Positions 54,021-63,094 are shown, counted from the first letter of the stretch. The stretch: DNA of 64,000 nt from Pseudalkalibacillus berkeleyi (GCF_021608225.1 NZ_JAKIJS010000002.1:62001-126000); one strand, 5' to 3'. Notes: generated by a model not told the origin, from the letters alone. A program made the numbers and translations.

Positions 54021-54830
54021 ATGATCTACAAATCTTTAACGATTGCTGGTTCGGATAGTGGTGGCGGTGCTGGTATTCAGGCCGATTTAAAGACGTTTCA
54101 AGAGCTCGAAGTGTACGGGATGTCGGTTATTACCGCTGTTACCGCTCAAAATACCCTCGGTGTACAGGCTGTTTATCCGATGACTGTTGAAGCGGTAGAG
54201 GAACAATTGCATTCGATCGCGGCGGATCTCCAACCCGATTCGGTGAAAACAGGCATGTTATACAGTGCTGAAATTATTGAAAAAGTCGCCGAATTCGTTG
54301 AGAAGAATGCTTGGATTAAATTGATTGTTGATCCCGTAATGATTGCAAAAGGTGGAGCTTCACTTTTACAAGATGACGCCATTCATGCGGTAAAAACGAA
54401 ATTGATGCCACTTGCTTATGTGATTACACCCAATATTCCAGAAGCAGAAGTACTTACTGACATGAAAATTGAAACGACAGATGATCGTATGCTCGCTGCC
54501 AAAAAGCTATATGCGATGGGGGCTGCGAACGTTGTCATTAAAGGTGGCCATTCAAACGATCAAGATGTCGTCTTAGACCTTCTATATGATGGCGAGCAAT
54601 TTTTCGAATATAAAAGCCCTAGAAAAAGAACGAACAATACGCATGGAACAGGATGTACATTTGCTGCTGTCCTAACTGCAGAAATTGCAAAAGGACGTAC
54701 GCTTGATGACGCTGTACGAATGGCGAAGAAATTCATCACAGCAGCAATCGATGAGCATTTAGAAATCGGATCAGGACACGGACCGACCAATCACTGGGCA
54801 TTCCGGATGGCAGGGCTTTCAATCCGATGA
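54021..54830 (+). CDS. thiD: Hydroxymethylpyrimidine (phosphate) kinase ThiD
   Basis: A 269-aa ribokinase-fold enzyme making HMP-PP. N-terminal IAGSDSGGGAGIQADLKTFQ, VITAVTAQNTLGV, DPVMIAKGGASLL, TPNIPEAEVL and the anion hole NTHGTGCTFAAVL with catalytic Cys/Asp region. AAAGGAGATGGAAGACC precedes ATG 54021. It overlaps thiE by four bases. Confidence 0.94.
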   Translation: MIYKSLTIAGSDSGGGAGIQADLKTFQELEVYGMSVITAVTAQNTLGVQAVYPMTVEAVEEQLHSIAADLQPDSVKTGMLYSAEIIEKVAEFVEKNAWIKLIVDPVMIAKGGASLLQDDAIHAVKTKLMPLAYVITPNIPEAEVLTDMKIETTDDRMLAAKKLYAMGAANVVIKGGHSNDQDVVLDLLYDGEQFFEYKSPRKRTNNTHGTGCTFAAVLTAEIAKGRTLDDAVRMAKKFITAAIDEHLEIGSGHGPTNHWAFRMAGLSIR

Positions 54831-55501
54831 ATGTGAACGAAGCATTGAAGCTTTATTTGGTGATGGGGAGCACGAACTGTCCTCGGCCAGCTACTGACAT
54901 TGTAAAAGAAGCGATTGAGGGAGGCATAACACTCTTTCAATATCGAGAAAAAGGAGAAGGGTGCCTTAAAGGTGATGCGAGACATGCGCTTGCAACTGAC
55001 TTGATGAACCTTTGTCACGGTGCAGGTATCCCGTTTATTGTAAATGATGATGTCCAACTCGCATTAGATGTTGATGCCGACGGGGTACATATCGGGCAAG
55101 ATGATGGTTCAATTGAAGAAGTACGTCGAAGAATTGGTTCAAAGTGGTTAGGGGTATCTACTCATAATGTGGAAGAAGCAAGACTCGCTGTTCAAGCTGG
55201 TGCAGACTACATTGGCGTAGGACCGATGTTCATGACGAAAACGAAAGCGGACATTCAAGAAGTCCAGGGACCAAGTGTCATTCGTATGATTCGGGATTAT
55301 GGTATTGACATACCCATCGTTGGAATCGGTGGAATCGATGTTTCCAATATGCATGAAGTGATGGTTGCCGGAGCAGATGGTGTTGCTGTCATTTCTGCGA
55401 TCAGCCAAGCTGAGAACCCTAGAGCATCAGCCCATGCGTTTAAAACTAGATTACGTAGTTCTAAACAAACTTGTACAAAACATACAATAAACCATTCATG
55501 A
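54827..55501 (+). CDS. thiE: Thiamine-phosphate synthase ThiE
   Basis: A 224-aa TIM barrel coupling HMP-PP and thiazole phosphate. GITLFQYREKGEG, IPFIVNDDVQLALDVDADGV, HIGQDDGS, GVSTHNVEEA, YIGVGPMFMTKTKAD (pyrophosphate loop) and VGIGGIDVSN are all present. Last gene of the operon; the C-terminal ~20 residues (LRSSKQTCTKHTINHS) extend past the usual end. Confidence 0.95.
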   Translation: MNVNEALKLYLVMGSTNCPRPATDIVKEAIEGGITLFQYREKGEGCLKGDARHALATDLMNLCHGAGIPFIVNDDVQLALDVDADGVHIGQDDGSIEEVRRRIGSKWLGVSTHNVEEARLAVQAGADYIGVGPMFMTKTKADIQEVQGPSVIRMIRDYGIDIPIVGIGGIDVSNMHEVMVAGADGVAVISAISQAENPRASAHAFKTRLRSSKQTCTKHTINHS

Positions 55502-55511
55502 GTAACTCCTA

Positions 55512-55542
55512 GAGAGGGCTGTAACGAACGATGTTGCAGCTC
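55512..55542 (+). terminator. Terminator of the thiamine operon
   Basis: GAGGGCTGTAAC pairs with GTTGCAGCTC around GAACGAT, followed by TTTTTTTA. Confidence 0.85.
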
Positions 55543-55572
55543 TTTTTTTATGCGTAGAAGTACCAATAATTA

Positions 55573-55607
55573 AAAGCCGGTTATCCCTTCATAGGGGGAC
55601 CGGCTTT
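55573..55607. terminator. Terminator facing rarD
   Basis: AAAGCCGG (55573-55580) with CCGGCTTT (55600-55607), inner CCCT/AGGG. Poly-A on the left gives T's on the minus strand. Confidence 0.85.
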
Positions 55608-55616
55608 CGCTATAGA

Positions 55617-56558
55617 TTAGTGGTTGTATGATTTTGTTTTTGAAAGTCTAGGTTCAAATCGTGCTAATAGTTTCGTGTTTCCAAGTGTGAAAATCGCTAA
55701 TGCAATCCAGATGAATATGAACGAAGTGAGATGCACTTGTGAGAATGTTTCGTGATATAAGAATACACCGATAAAGAGCATGATTGTCGGGGCAAAGTAT
55801 TGTAGAAACCCAATCATCGATAGCGAAATCCGATTTGCTCCGGTTGCGAATAACAACAATGGAATGGCAGTCACGATACCTGCTCCTAACAAGATCATGG
55901 AAGTACTTGGATCCGATAAAACGAAAGAATTCGTACCATCTTTGACTAGGAAACTTACATATAACAACGCAATTGGCGTAATCAGCATGGTCTCAATTGT
56001 CAATCCAGTCAATGCACCAAGTGCCGTCATCTTTTTCAACAATCCATAAAGACCGAAGCTGAGTGCTAATGCAATCGCGACCCATGGAACATCACCGAAG
56101 TGTATCGTTAAGTTCAAGACACCGATTGTTGCTAGGATAAACGAAACGATTTGCCAAAATGAAAGGCGTTCTTTTAAAACGATTATGCCTAAGAGGACAC
56201 TGACGAGTGGGTTAATATAATAACCTAAACTCGCTTCAACGACATGGTTGTTATTGACCGCCCAAATATAGGTGTACCAGTTGATCGTGATGAATATAGC
56301 AGCTAAGGTCAAACCAACTAATTTCTTTTGATTGGAGATTAAATCCTTCAACTCTTGGACGAACTTCTTTGTTCTTCGTAAAACCAACAAAACAATTAAC
56401 ATGAAAGCGAAAGACCAAATCATGCGGTGTGCAAGGATCTCCTCGGAAGGTACATAATCGATCAGCTTCCAATATAAAGGTAAAATCCCCCATAGTATGT
56501 AGGCTCCAGCTCCTGCGGCAATACCAGCAGCATGATCTTTCTTTTCTATTTCAGTCAT
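55617..56558 (-). CDS. rarD: EamA/RarD family transporter
   Basis: A 313-aa protein with ten membrane helices in two EamA repeats. AGAYILWGILPLYWKLIDYV then PSEEILAHRMIWSF near the N-terminus and NWYTYIWAVNNNHVVEASLG then YYINPLVSVLLGI are the RarD signature. Substrate unknown. ATG 56558 is chosen (MTEIEKKDHAAG), with GAGGTCC upstream; the frame extends 34 codons further but overlaps the next gene's end and is not conserved-looking. Confidence 0.92.
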   Translation of the reverse strand: MTEIEKKDHAAGIAAGAGAYILWGILPLYWKLIDYVPSEEILAHRMIWSFAFMLIVLLVLRRTKKFVQELKDLISNQKKLVGLTLAAIFITINWYTYIWAVNNNHVVEASLGYYINPLVSVLLGIIVLKERLSFWQIVSFILATIGVLNLTIHFGDVPWVAIALALSFGLYGLLKKMTALGALTGLTIETMLITPIALLYVSFLVKDGTNSFVLSDPSTSMILLGAGIVTAIPLLLFATGANRISLSMIGFLQYFAPTIMLFIGVFLYHETFSQVHLTSFIFIWIALAIFTLGNTKLLARFEPRLSKTKSYNH

Positions 56559-56643
56559 GATAAAGGACCTCGATTCTTGATGGAAATTCCATTCAGCTAG
56601 AACAATTTTAGTCCCATTCCTTCTAAATGACAATAAAGAAGTC

Positions 56644-57390
56644 TTACAAATTGAAATCATTTTTTCGTTCGTGTTTTATATGCAAATTCTTAAGTAAAAA
56701 TGGTACGTAGGTCAAGAAGAATGCAGTGATTGTTACAATCTCCAATTTAATTAAATACGAGTAACCAGTGCCGAACAGACTTAGTAATGTATTTGATGAA
56801 GGTGGACCTTCAAGGAACATATAATTGGAACCAATTGATTGATTGACGAATGATATTGGTAAAGCGATAAGATTGATGAACATAAATGCGATTAGAATTG
56901 ATTTGAACTTTGGGCGAAATTTTTCAACGATAATGTAAAAGAAAACAACGCTAACTAAAGATATATGATGGATGAAAAATTGGAAGAAGCGATAATGCGG
57001 ACTATTGTACAATAAATCTGGCGTAATAATCGCTAACAATGGCGGTAGTAAGGCGATAAAGTAAACAAGCTGGAACCTAGAAGGAGTTGGTTTCAGTAAG
57101 AAATAAAGCACAACGAATGAGCTAATTGAACAGAGCTGAAGAGGGAGCTGAAATCGAGGATCCCATACTGCATGGACGACACTCCAAATTTGATAGCTTG
57201 CCTCGGAAAGGATGAGTACAGAAAAGAAGCCCCATCTAATCATGTAACGCACCTTCCCATTACTTCTCAATGATTGCCTAAACACTATGAAAGTTAATAT
57301 GACTAAGAACATGAGCGCAATCATAAAAAGATGAGACATGGAAAAGATAATGAAATTCTTTTGATGCTCTGGCTGGAATACTGAATTCAT
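56644..57390 (-). CDS. YwaF-like TIGR02206 membrane protein
   Basis: A 248-aa protein with about seven helices. Pattern typical of the family: SMSHLFMIALMF, the polar YQIWSVVHAVWDPRFQLPLQ followed by LCSISSF, HYRFFQFFIHHISLV and NLIALPISFVNQSIGSNYMF. Function unknown. GGAGTGG sits five bases before ATG 57390, preferred over GTG 57399. Possibly co-transcribed with rarD (86 bases). Confidence 0.85.
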   Translation of the reverse strand: MNSVFQPEHQKNFIIFSMSHLFMIALMFLVILTFIVFRQSLRSNGKVRYMIRWGFFSVLILSEASYQIWSVVHAVWDPRFQLPLQLCSISSFVVLYFLLKPTPSRFQLVYFIALLPPLLAIITPDLLYNSPHYRFFQFFIHHISLVSVVFFYIIVEKFRPKFKSILIAFMFINLIALPISFVNQSIGSNYMFLEGPPSSNTLLSLFGTGYSYLIKLEIVTITAFFLTYVPFLLKNLHIKHERKNDFNL

Positions 57391-57488
57391 TTCGACCACT
57401 CCGATTTTAACTACCTACTAGTTTAATAGATCAAGATTCGTTATAATACTTCCATAATTTAGTATAAAACTGAATTGAGGGTGATGAG

Positions 57489-57899
57489 ATGCTCGAATTA
57501 AGTGGGGAATATAAAGGACTCGTTATCATGCTTATATTTATTTTAATTCCAGTCTTATTTTTGAAGACGATTAATAAATATTTGAAAGCTGTGATTTATG
57601 TATACTTTACGGTTGTAACGGTTGTCTTCATACAAGGACGAGAAAAGATTCATGACAAGTATTATGATGTACCTGTTCCCGATCTCTACTGGGACAAAAA
57701 CTCAAAATGGGTAGGAGATGTATCCTATTACTATTTTATACCAGTAGCAATACTTTTTTCGTACATCTTTTATAAATGGTTTCAGAGCACGAAAAGTCCA
57801 TTATCGAAGGTGGTTTGGACAATCACTTTTATCATTGTTATATGTCTGTTCTTCATCTTTACATTTATTTTTAATTTTGGATACGGTTATAGACCTTAA
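57489..57899 (+). CDS. Hypothetical membrane protein, 136 aa
   Basis: Four membrane helices (VIMLIFILIPVLFL, VIYVYFTVVTVVFI, YYYFIPVAILFSYIFY, VVWTITFIIVICLFFIFTFI) and a short polar loop VPDLYWDKNSKWVGD. GAGGGTGATGAG precedes ATG 57489. No family recognised. The next gene follows at 50 bases in the same direction. Confidence 0.7.
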   Translation: MLELSGEYKGLVIMLIFILIPVLFLKTINKYLKAVIYVYFTVVTVVFIQGREKIHDKYYDVPVPDLYWDKNSKWVGDVSYYYFIPVAILFSYIFYKWFQSTKSPLSKVVWTITFIIVICLFFIFTFIFNFGYGYRP

Positions 57900-57949
57900 G
57901 TGTGAAACTTTATAGGATTTAGACCGTAAGATTGGTTAGAGGTGATGGG

Positions 57950-58465
57950 ATGAAATCGAATGCGATCTATTTTTCTGATAATTTCTTTTCCGCTGGTAAA
58001 ACATCGATCTACGATGAAAACAAAGGTGAACTCGGTACGCTTGATTTGAAAAGTGCTTTTTCATCAAGCTTAAGTGTGTGGGATGCTTCAAATAATCTTG
58101 TCGTTGAGGGTCGTTTTCGCTTTTTTACAAGAAAATGGTTTGTCACAAATGCAACTGGACATGAACTGGGAACGTTGCGGCAAAAATGGTCGTTCTTTAC
58201 GAAAAAATATGAGTATGAAACAAATGGTCGTGGCACATATTTGATCATTTCTGAAGGCTTTTCTAAGGAATACAGAGTTTTGAATCAAAACGAACAGATC
58301 GTTGCTCATTTTGAAAAAAAGAGTAATTTCTTTCAATCTGATGCATACAAACTGACCAATAATTCCGATGAACTGTCGAATGAAGAATTAGTTGCAATGG
58401 TTATGGGGATCACAATGATCATTAAACAAAATCATTCCGCCGCCAGTTCGCCTGCAGCGACATAG
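57950..58465 (+). CDS. LURP-one/tubby-like domain protein
   Basis: A 171-aa beta-rich protein. Repeats of the type 'Y-F-S...IYDENKGELGTLDLKSAF', 'VEGRFRFFTRKWFVTNATGH', 'ELGTLRQKWSFFTKKYEY' and 'FSKEYRVLNQNEQIVAHFEK' match the tubby-C-like barrel seen in LURP-one-related and scramblase proteins. Membrane-lipid association is a possibility. ATG 57950 follows GAGGTGATGGG; an upstream ATG at 57932 has no site. Confidence 0.75.
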   Translation: MKSNAIYFSDNFFSAGKTSIYDENKGELGTLDLKSAFSSSLSVWDASNNLVVEGRFRFFTRKWFVTNATGHELGTLRQKWSFFTKKYEYETNGRGTYLIISEGFSKEYRVLNQNEQIVAHFEKKSNFFQSDAYKLTNNSDELSNEELVAMVMGITMIIKQNHSAASSPAAT

Positions 58466-58499
58466 TTATTATATGAAGACGAATATTTAGATACTGTCC

Positions 58500-58525
58500 G
58501 TTTATTTTCAGCCTCTTATAGGTAT
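58500..58525 (+). promoter_or_regulatory. Sigma-B-like promoter of the stress gene
   Basis: GTTTAT (58500-58505), 14-base spacer, AGGTAT (58520-58525), 38 bases upstream of the ATG. Confidence 0.65.
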
Positions 58526-58563
58526 ATTACTATACAGGTTAGTTAAAAAGGAGCTGAAATTTC

Positions 58564-58986
58564 ATGGCAGAGAAAGATCTTAAAGATAAAATTCTGAATG
58601 TGTTAGATAAAAGTAAATTCGGCACACTTGCTACAGTTAAGAACAACAAACCGCACTCACGTTATATGACCTATCATCATGACGATTTAACGCTTTATAC
58701 ACCAACTGATAAAGACACGCATAAAACAGAAGAAATCGAAGAAAATCCAAATGTACATATCCTACTCGGATACAATGGGGATGGCTTAAAAGATGCCTTT
58801 GTTGAAGTAGAAGGTACAGCTACTATTAAAAGTGATCAAGATCTAAAAGATAAACTTTGGTCAAAGAATATGGAGAAATGGTTTGATGGACCTAACGATC
58901 CTAATTATATTGTACTTGAAATCAAGCCGACTCTATACAGATTGATGAACAGCGATTCAAAAACACCACAAGTTTTAAAAGTATAG
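58564..58986 (+). CDS. General stress protein 26-like (pyridoxamine-phosphate-oxidase fold)
   Basis: A 140-aa split-barrel protein. FGTLATVKNNKPHSRYMTYH and LYTPTDKDTHKTEEIEENPN, followed by HILLGYNGDG and AFVEVEGTATI, match the general stress protein 26/YdaG group that binds flavin. The sigma-B-like promoter agrees with YdaG regulation in B. subtilis. AAAAGGAGCTG precedes ATG 58564. A terminator follows. Confidence 0.88.
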   Translation: MAEKDLKDKILNVLDKSKFGTLATVKNNKPHSRYMTYHHDDLTLYTPTDKDTHKTEEIEENPNVHILLGYNGDGLKDAFVEVEGTATIKSDQDLKDKLWSKNMEKWFDGPNDPNYIVLEIKPTLYRLMNSDSKTPQVLKV

Positions 58987-59010
58987 AATCACTAAATTTA
59001 TACAGTATTA

Positions 59011-59034
59011 AACCACTTTCACTTGGAAGTGGTT
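59011..59034 (+). terminator. Terminator of the stress gene
   Basis: AACCACTTTC (59011-59020) with GAAGTGG..TT (59026-59034) and TTCG. Confidence 0.8.
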
Positions 59035-59106
59035 TTCGTATTTTGTCACATTAGAGACAGTCATTTTCTGGTAAAATTATAGTAACAATTAAAATGAGGT
59101 GATGGG

Positions 59107-59478
59107 ATGGATTTTTCTGCAGGTATGGCGGAAGAGAAAATCCGCGCAGCTTTACGTAGGGGAGAGTTTGATAACTTACCTGGAAAAGGGAAGCCGTTAC
59201 CAAAAGATGATTTAGCAGGTGTGCCAGATGAACTACGCATCGGGTACAAAATCCTTAAAAATTCCGGATTTGTTCCACCAGAAGTCCAGTTGAAAAAAGA
59301 CATCGTCACACTTGAAGAACTGATTGCCTATTGTAAAGATGAACACGAGCGGTCAGAGCTGAATAAAAGACTGAATGAAAAAGTCATCCGATTCAATCAT
59401 TTGATGGAAAAACGTAAAATCAACCAAAGCTCAGCATTCAAATCTTATGAGAATAAAATATATCGGAAATTGTACTGA
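59107..59478 (+). CDS. DUF1992 (DnaJ-like) protein
   Basis: A 123-aa protein. EEKIRAALRRGEFDNLPGKG then KPLPKDD, with DELRIGYKILKNSGFVPPEV, is the DUF1992 signature (annotated as DnaJ homologue subfamily C member 28-like). Function unknown; cytoplasmic. ATG 59107 follows GAGGTGATGGG. The nitrilase-like gene starts ten bases after its stop. Confidence 0.9.
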   Translation: MDFSAGMAEEKIRAALRRGEFDNLPGKGKPLPKDDLAGVPDELRIGYKILKNSGFVPPEVQLKKDIVTLEELIAYCKDEHERSELNKRLNEKVIRFNHLMEKRKINQSSAFKSYENKIYRKLY

Positions 59479-59488
59479 GGAGATTGAA

Positions 59489-60271
59489 ATGATTTTAAAT
59501 GTGAATATAGGGCAAATGCCAATACAATTAGACATGAAAGCGAACCTTTCTCATATCCTTAATATGATGGGACAGATTGAAGAAGGAGAGCTGCTCATTT
59601 TGCCAGAGGCGGCTTTATCAGGGTATGACCATGACCTTCGATTTCTAGACCAAATCGATGTCAATCAACTACAAGATTCACTTGATCACCTTACTGAACA
59701 AGTGAAAATGAGGAAAGTCCATCTCATATTTGGCAGTAGTTTACGTGAAAATGAAAAGTGGATTAATGCAGGTATTTATTTGTCCCCGGATGGAAATATG
59801 GAGGTTTATCGTAAAGTAAACCTAGCAACTCACGAAAGAAACGCATTCACGGCGGGCTCTCAACTGCCTATCTTTAACATGGAGACTAATCAAGGGGTAG
59901 TACGTTTTGGCATACAACTATGTAGGGAAATCCGGTTTCCTGAGCAGTGGAAGTTCCTGAGTATGGAAGGCGCACAATTCATCGCTTATCTTACAAATGT
60001 CATTTCAGTTGACAGTTTACCAGTTTGGAAAAGTCATTTGATCAGTAGGGCTGCAGAAAACCAACGATTCATCCTAGGCTCTAACGTTGCTGACCTTAAT
60101 CAAGGCTGTCCTTCTATAGTGGTCTCTCCAAAAGGAGATGTATTAGAAGAAATAATTTCTGATAAGGTCGCATTGAAACGCGTACAAATTGATTTGTCAT
60201 CGGTATCCAATTGGTATTTAGACCAGAGTAGGACGGATGTTGTCAAAATTAAGAGCGATATTACAAGATAA
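59489..60271 (+). CDS. Carbon-nitrogen hydrolase (nitrilase superfamily)
   Basis: A 260-aa protein. Triad: E40 (ILPEAALSGY), K109 (YRKVNLATHERNAF), C145 (GIQLCREIRFPE). The superfamily hydrolyses amides or nitriles; here the specific substrate cannot be told. TGAGGAGATTGAA precedes ATG 59489; the frame extends upstream into the end of the DUF1992 gene but without a site. Likely co-transcribed with it. Confidence 0.88.
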   Translation: MILNVNIGQMPIQLDMKANLSHILNMMGQIEEGELLILPEAALSGYDHDLRFLDQIDVNQLQDSLDHLTEQVKMRKVHLIFGSSLRENEKWINAGIYLSPDGNMEVYRKVNLATHERNAFTAGSQLPIFNMETNQGVVRFGIQLCREIRFPEQWKFLSMEGAQFIAYLTNVISVDSLPVWKSHLISRAAENQRFILGSNVADLNQGCPSIVVSPKGDVLEEIISDKVALKRVQIDLSSVSNWYLDQSRTDVVKIKSDITR

Positions 60272-60342
60272 ATAAAGGGATTTCGACATGAATAGGGAAT
60301 AGTAGTATTAGCTTGCAAATCCTTTGTTAGGTGGTGACGAGA

Positions 60343-60588
60343 ATGAGGCTTGTCAAACACTTAAATGATTTTCAACACATCAAGCGACAAGGAACTGGGT
60401 ACTTCATTGTATTGGGACATAATCACAATAAAATTCACTCTGTCCAGTGTGCTTGGATTAAAGAAGAAAGCTTTATGCAGAAAGTCATCACGAACAACGG
60501 AAAGAATAGCAGCTACTATTGGGTCCAATTTTGGAATTCTACACAATCAACATTTAATGAAAAACCATGTCAAAAATGTATGTCCTAA
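60343..60588 (+). CDS. Small hypothetical protein, 81 aa
   Basis: ATG 60343 follows AGGTGGTG at six bases. Product: MRLVKHLNDFQHIKRQGTGY then FIVLGHNHNKIHSVQCAWIK, and a tail ending FNEKPCQKCMS with a CxxC, so metal binding is possible. No family recognised. Competing open frame at 60365 lacks a site. Terminator follows. Confidence 0.65.
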   Translation: MRLVKHLNDFQHIKRQGTGYFIVLGHNHNKIHSVQCAWIKEESFMQKVITNNGKNSSYYWVQFWNSTQSTFNEKPCQKCMS

Positions 60589-60594
60589 CAAATC

Positions 60595-60613
60595 ACCTCC
60601 TATTATGGGAGGT
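60595..60613 (+). terminator. Terminator
   Basis: ACCTCC (60595-60600) with GGAGGT (60608-60613), followed by TTTTTATTT. Confidence 0.75.
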
Positions 60614-60679
60614 TTTTTATTTAGTATGTTTACATTTGTTCCAAAATCTGTAATACTATCATAAATCATATAACCAAGT

Positions 60680-60976
60680 AATGATGAGGAAAGTAGATCT
60701 ATAAGACATTCTACTAGAGAGCTTCGATATGCTGAAAAGAAGCGGATATCTTTGGATTGAAAATGGCCTCTGAACTTCACTTTGAACGTGTTTATTGGCA
60801 CTAGTAAGGTGTGACGGGAGTTGGCATCCGTTAAAAATGTCAGAGTATAAGAGTGTGATTATCATTCACTCCGTACTTCATGAGGCTGACCGTGTGAACG
60901 TTCAGTAAAGTAAGGTGGTACCACGAGATAACCAATCCTCGTCCTTAGACAATTGTCTTAGGGCGGGGATTTTTTT
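60680..60976 (+). promoter_or_regulatory. T-box riboswitch, methionine-specific, upstream of metG
   Basis: T-box sequence TAAGGTGGTACCACG at 60910-60924. Stem I region contains AGAGAGCTTCGATATGCTGA (AG bulge and GCTGAAA), the specifier ATG at 60763-60765 in AAAATGGCC and the conserved TGAAC at 60771. A terminator ATCCTCGTCCTTAGACAATT (60935 on) with GTCTTAGGGCGGGGAT and T run ends at ~60976. Uncharged tRNA-Met would raise metG expression. Confidence 0.93.
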
Positions 60977-60999
60977 ATTTTACAAAAGGAGGCATTCAC

Positions 61000-62622
61000 A
61001 TGAGTGTTTTTATCGGAGGTGCATGGCCTTATGCGAACGGGTCATTGCATTTAGGTCATTTAGCTAGTTTATTGCCAGGAGATATATTGGCGAGGTATTA
61101 CCGGCTTAAAGGTGAGGATGTGCTATATGTTTCAGGGAGTGATTGCAACGGTACTCCGATTGCCTTAAGAGCAAAAAATGAAGGTGTAGAAGCAAAGGTC
61201 ATTACCGACAGATATCACACAGAATTCAAGGAGAGCTTTGACAGGCTAGGATTCACTTATGATCAGTATGTTCGAACGGATCATCCAGACCACCATAAAG
61301 AAGTGCAACATATTTTCAAATTACTAGTAGGTAATGGGCATTGTTACAAGAAGAAAATTAAACAAAGCTATTGTTCGACAGATGAACAATTCCTACCAGA
61401 TCGTTATGTAGAAGGGGTATGCCCTGTCTGTGGAAGTCATTCAAGAGGCGATCAATGTGAAAACTGTTCAACAATCCTAGATCCAGTTGATCTAATTGAT
61501 CCTATTTGCAAACTATGTGGAAACACGCCAGTGATCAAGGAAACAGAGCATTACTACTTCAACTTGAAAAACTTCCAATCAGGACTGAATGAATACTTAG
61601 CAGAAGCTGATCATGCTGGAAAGTGGCGGACGAATGCAATTCAAATGACTAAGCGCTATTTAACAGAAGGTCTGAGGGATCGTGCAGCGACTAGAGATAT
61701 AGAATTAGGCGTACCAGTGCCAATGGAAGGATTTGAAGGTAAAAAAATATACGTTTGGATTGAAGCGGTAAGTGGATATTTAACTGCTAGTATGAAATGG
61801 GCAGAGGAACATGAAAAAGATTGGCGAGATTACTGGAATGACTCCACAAAATCTTATTATGTTCACGGGAAAGACAACATCCCTTTTCATTCGATTATTT
61901 GGCCAGCGATATTAAAAGGTGTCGGAGGTCTTAAATTACCGGATCATATCATATCTAGTGAGTATTTAACTGTTGAGAAAAAGAAGCTTTCAACGAGTCG
62001 AAACTGGGCCGTATGGGTACCCGATCTATTAGAAAATTATCATCCAGATTCTATTCGATATTACCTAGCCATTAATGGGCCCGAACAACGTGACGCAGAT
62101 TTTTCTTGGCGAGAATTTATATATAGCCACAATAGTGAGCTGTTAGGGGCGTATGGTAACTTTGTGAACCGGACGCTGAAATTTGTAGAGAAATCATACG
62201 GTAGTTGCATCCCTGAAGCTAAACCTGATGAATTTGCGATACAAAAAGTGAAAGACACATATACAGTAGCTGGAAAAGCAATTGAAAAAGGAGAGTTCAA
62301 GTATGCGCTTGAGGCGATTTTCGATTTGGTCCGTTCGAGCAATAAGTATTTTGACGAACGGCAGCCATGGAAACAGGTGAATGAAGCACCGGATCAATGT
62401 GCTATTACACTCAATACGTGTACACAAATTATCGCCAATCTCGGAAACTTATTGTCACCCTTTCTGCCATTTTCCGCAGAAAAAATCCAGGAGCAGCTCG
62501 CATTCAAACCAAATTGGTCATTTATTGAGTTAGAACCAAAGCAAATTAAAGAGGTAAAACCTTTATTTGACCGAATTGATATTCATAGAATTGAAGGAGA
62601 ACGAGCGAAGTTAGGAGAGTGA
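61000..62622 (+). CDS. metG: Methionyl-tRNA synthetase, zinc-containing type
   Basis: A 540-aa class I synthetase. HIGH motif HLGH (17-20), zinc-finger cysteines C141/C144, C153/C156 and C170/C173, KMSKS variant KKLSTSR (~329-334), [14 protein letters not shown] and the anticodon-binding helical domain at the end. There is no C-terminal tRNA-binding EMAP-like domain, so it is shorter than the housekeeping Bacillus MetS (about 650 aa). The four-plus-cysteine knuckle is of the E. coli/archaeal type, and a second MetRS elsewhere is possible. AAAGGAGGCATTCAC precedes ATG 61000. It is T-box controlled. Confidence 0.94.
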   Translation: MSVFIGGAWPYANGSLHLGHLASLLPGDILARYYRLKGEDVLYVSGSDCNGTPIALRAKNEGVEAKVITDRYHTEFKESFDRLGFTYDQYVRTDHPDHHKEVQHIFKLLVGNGHCYKKKIKQSYCSTDEQFLPDRYVEGVCPVCGSHSRGDQCENCSTILDPVDLIDPICKLCGNTPVIKETEHYYFNLKNFQSGLNEYLAEADHAGKWRTNAIQMTKRYLTEGLRDRAATRDIELGVPVPMEGFEGKKIYVWIEAVSGYLTASMKWAEEHEKDWRDYWNDSTKSYYVHGKDNIPFHSIIWPAILKGVGGLKLPDHIISSEYLTVEKKKLSTSRNWAVWVPDLLENYHPDSIRYYLAINGPEQRDADFSWREFIYSHNSELLGAYGNFVNRTLKFVEKSYGSCIPEAKPDEFAIQKVKDTYTVAGKAIEKGEFKYALEAIFDLVRSSNKYFDERQPWKQVNEAPDQCAITLNTCTQIIANLGNLLSPFLPFSAEKIQEQLAFKPNWSFIELEPKQIKEVKPLFDRIDIHRIEGERAKLGE

Positions 62623-62628
62623 TTCAAA

Positions 62629-62997
62629 ATCAATGTAGCTTTCTTTGACCGTGATGGAACGATCATAGAGGATTATCCTGATGAACAATGGTCGCATGTT
62701 TCCCACCCTCAATTCAAGGATGGTGCGATTGAAACACTCCAAGAAGTTCAGTCTAAAGGTTATGAAATAATCATCATAACCAATCAATATTTGATCAATG
62801 AAGGATTCATAACTTTTGAGCGATACGAGAGTATTACAAAACAAATGATAGATGTACTACAACGAAATGGTATACACATTAAAGATATCTTTTACTGTCC
62901 ACATCGACGAGACGAGGGATGCAACTGTTTGAAACCGAACACTGGAATGGTTGATCAAGAGGTTAAACAGATTAACAAAATCCTCCGTATTATTTAA
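62629..62997 (+). pseudogene. HAD-IIIA phosphatase (GmhB-like), start lost and C-terminus truncated
   Basis: The frame begins seven bases after metG stop, in the same phase. It reads NVAFFDRDGTIIEDYPDEQW with the HAD nucleophile DxD, then IIIITNQYLIN and a zinc motif CPHRRDEGCNCLKPNTGM. AGGAGAG (62613-62619) is nine bases before ATC 62629, where homologues would have ATG. There is no other usable start before 62791. The C-terminus stops after 122 codons, before the expected GDxxxD motif. Together these suggest decay. A rare ATC start cannot be excluded. Confidence 0.7.
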
Positions 62998-63025
62998 TGT
63001 ATATAAAGGTGGCTCAGAATTTTAT

Positions 63026-63062
63026 GTAATATATTTTTGACAATTTGATAAAAATATATTAC
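63026..63062. promoter_or_regulatory. Promoter and operator of the XRE regulator
   Basis: Perfect 13-bp inverted repeat GTAATATATTTTT (63026-63038) / AAAAATATATTAC (63050-63062). TTGACA (63037-63042) lies in its centre and TACGAT (63060-63065) 17 bases on, so a bound repressor would cover the promoter. Autoregulation is inferred. Confidence 0.75.
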
Positions 63063-63094
63063 GATTATCTCAAGCTAAGAAATGAGGGGTGAAA

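Noticed and set aside
60547-60865. Minus-strand ORFs over the T-box
   Set aside because: They overlap the conserved T-box structure and lack ribosome sites.
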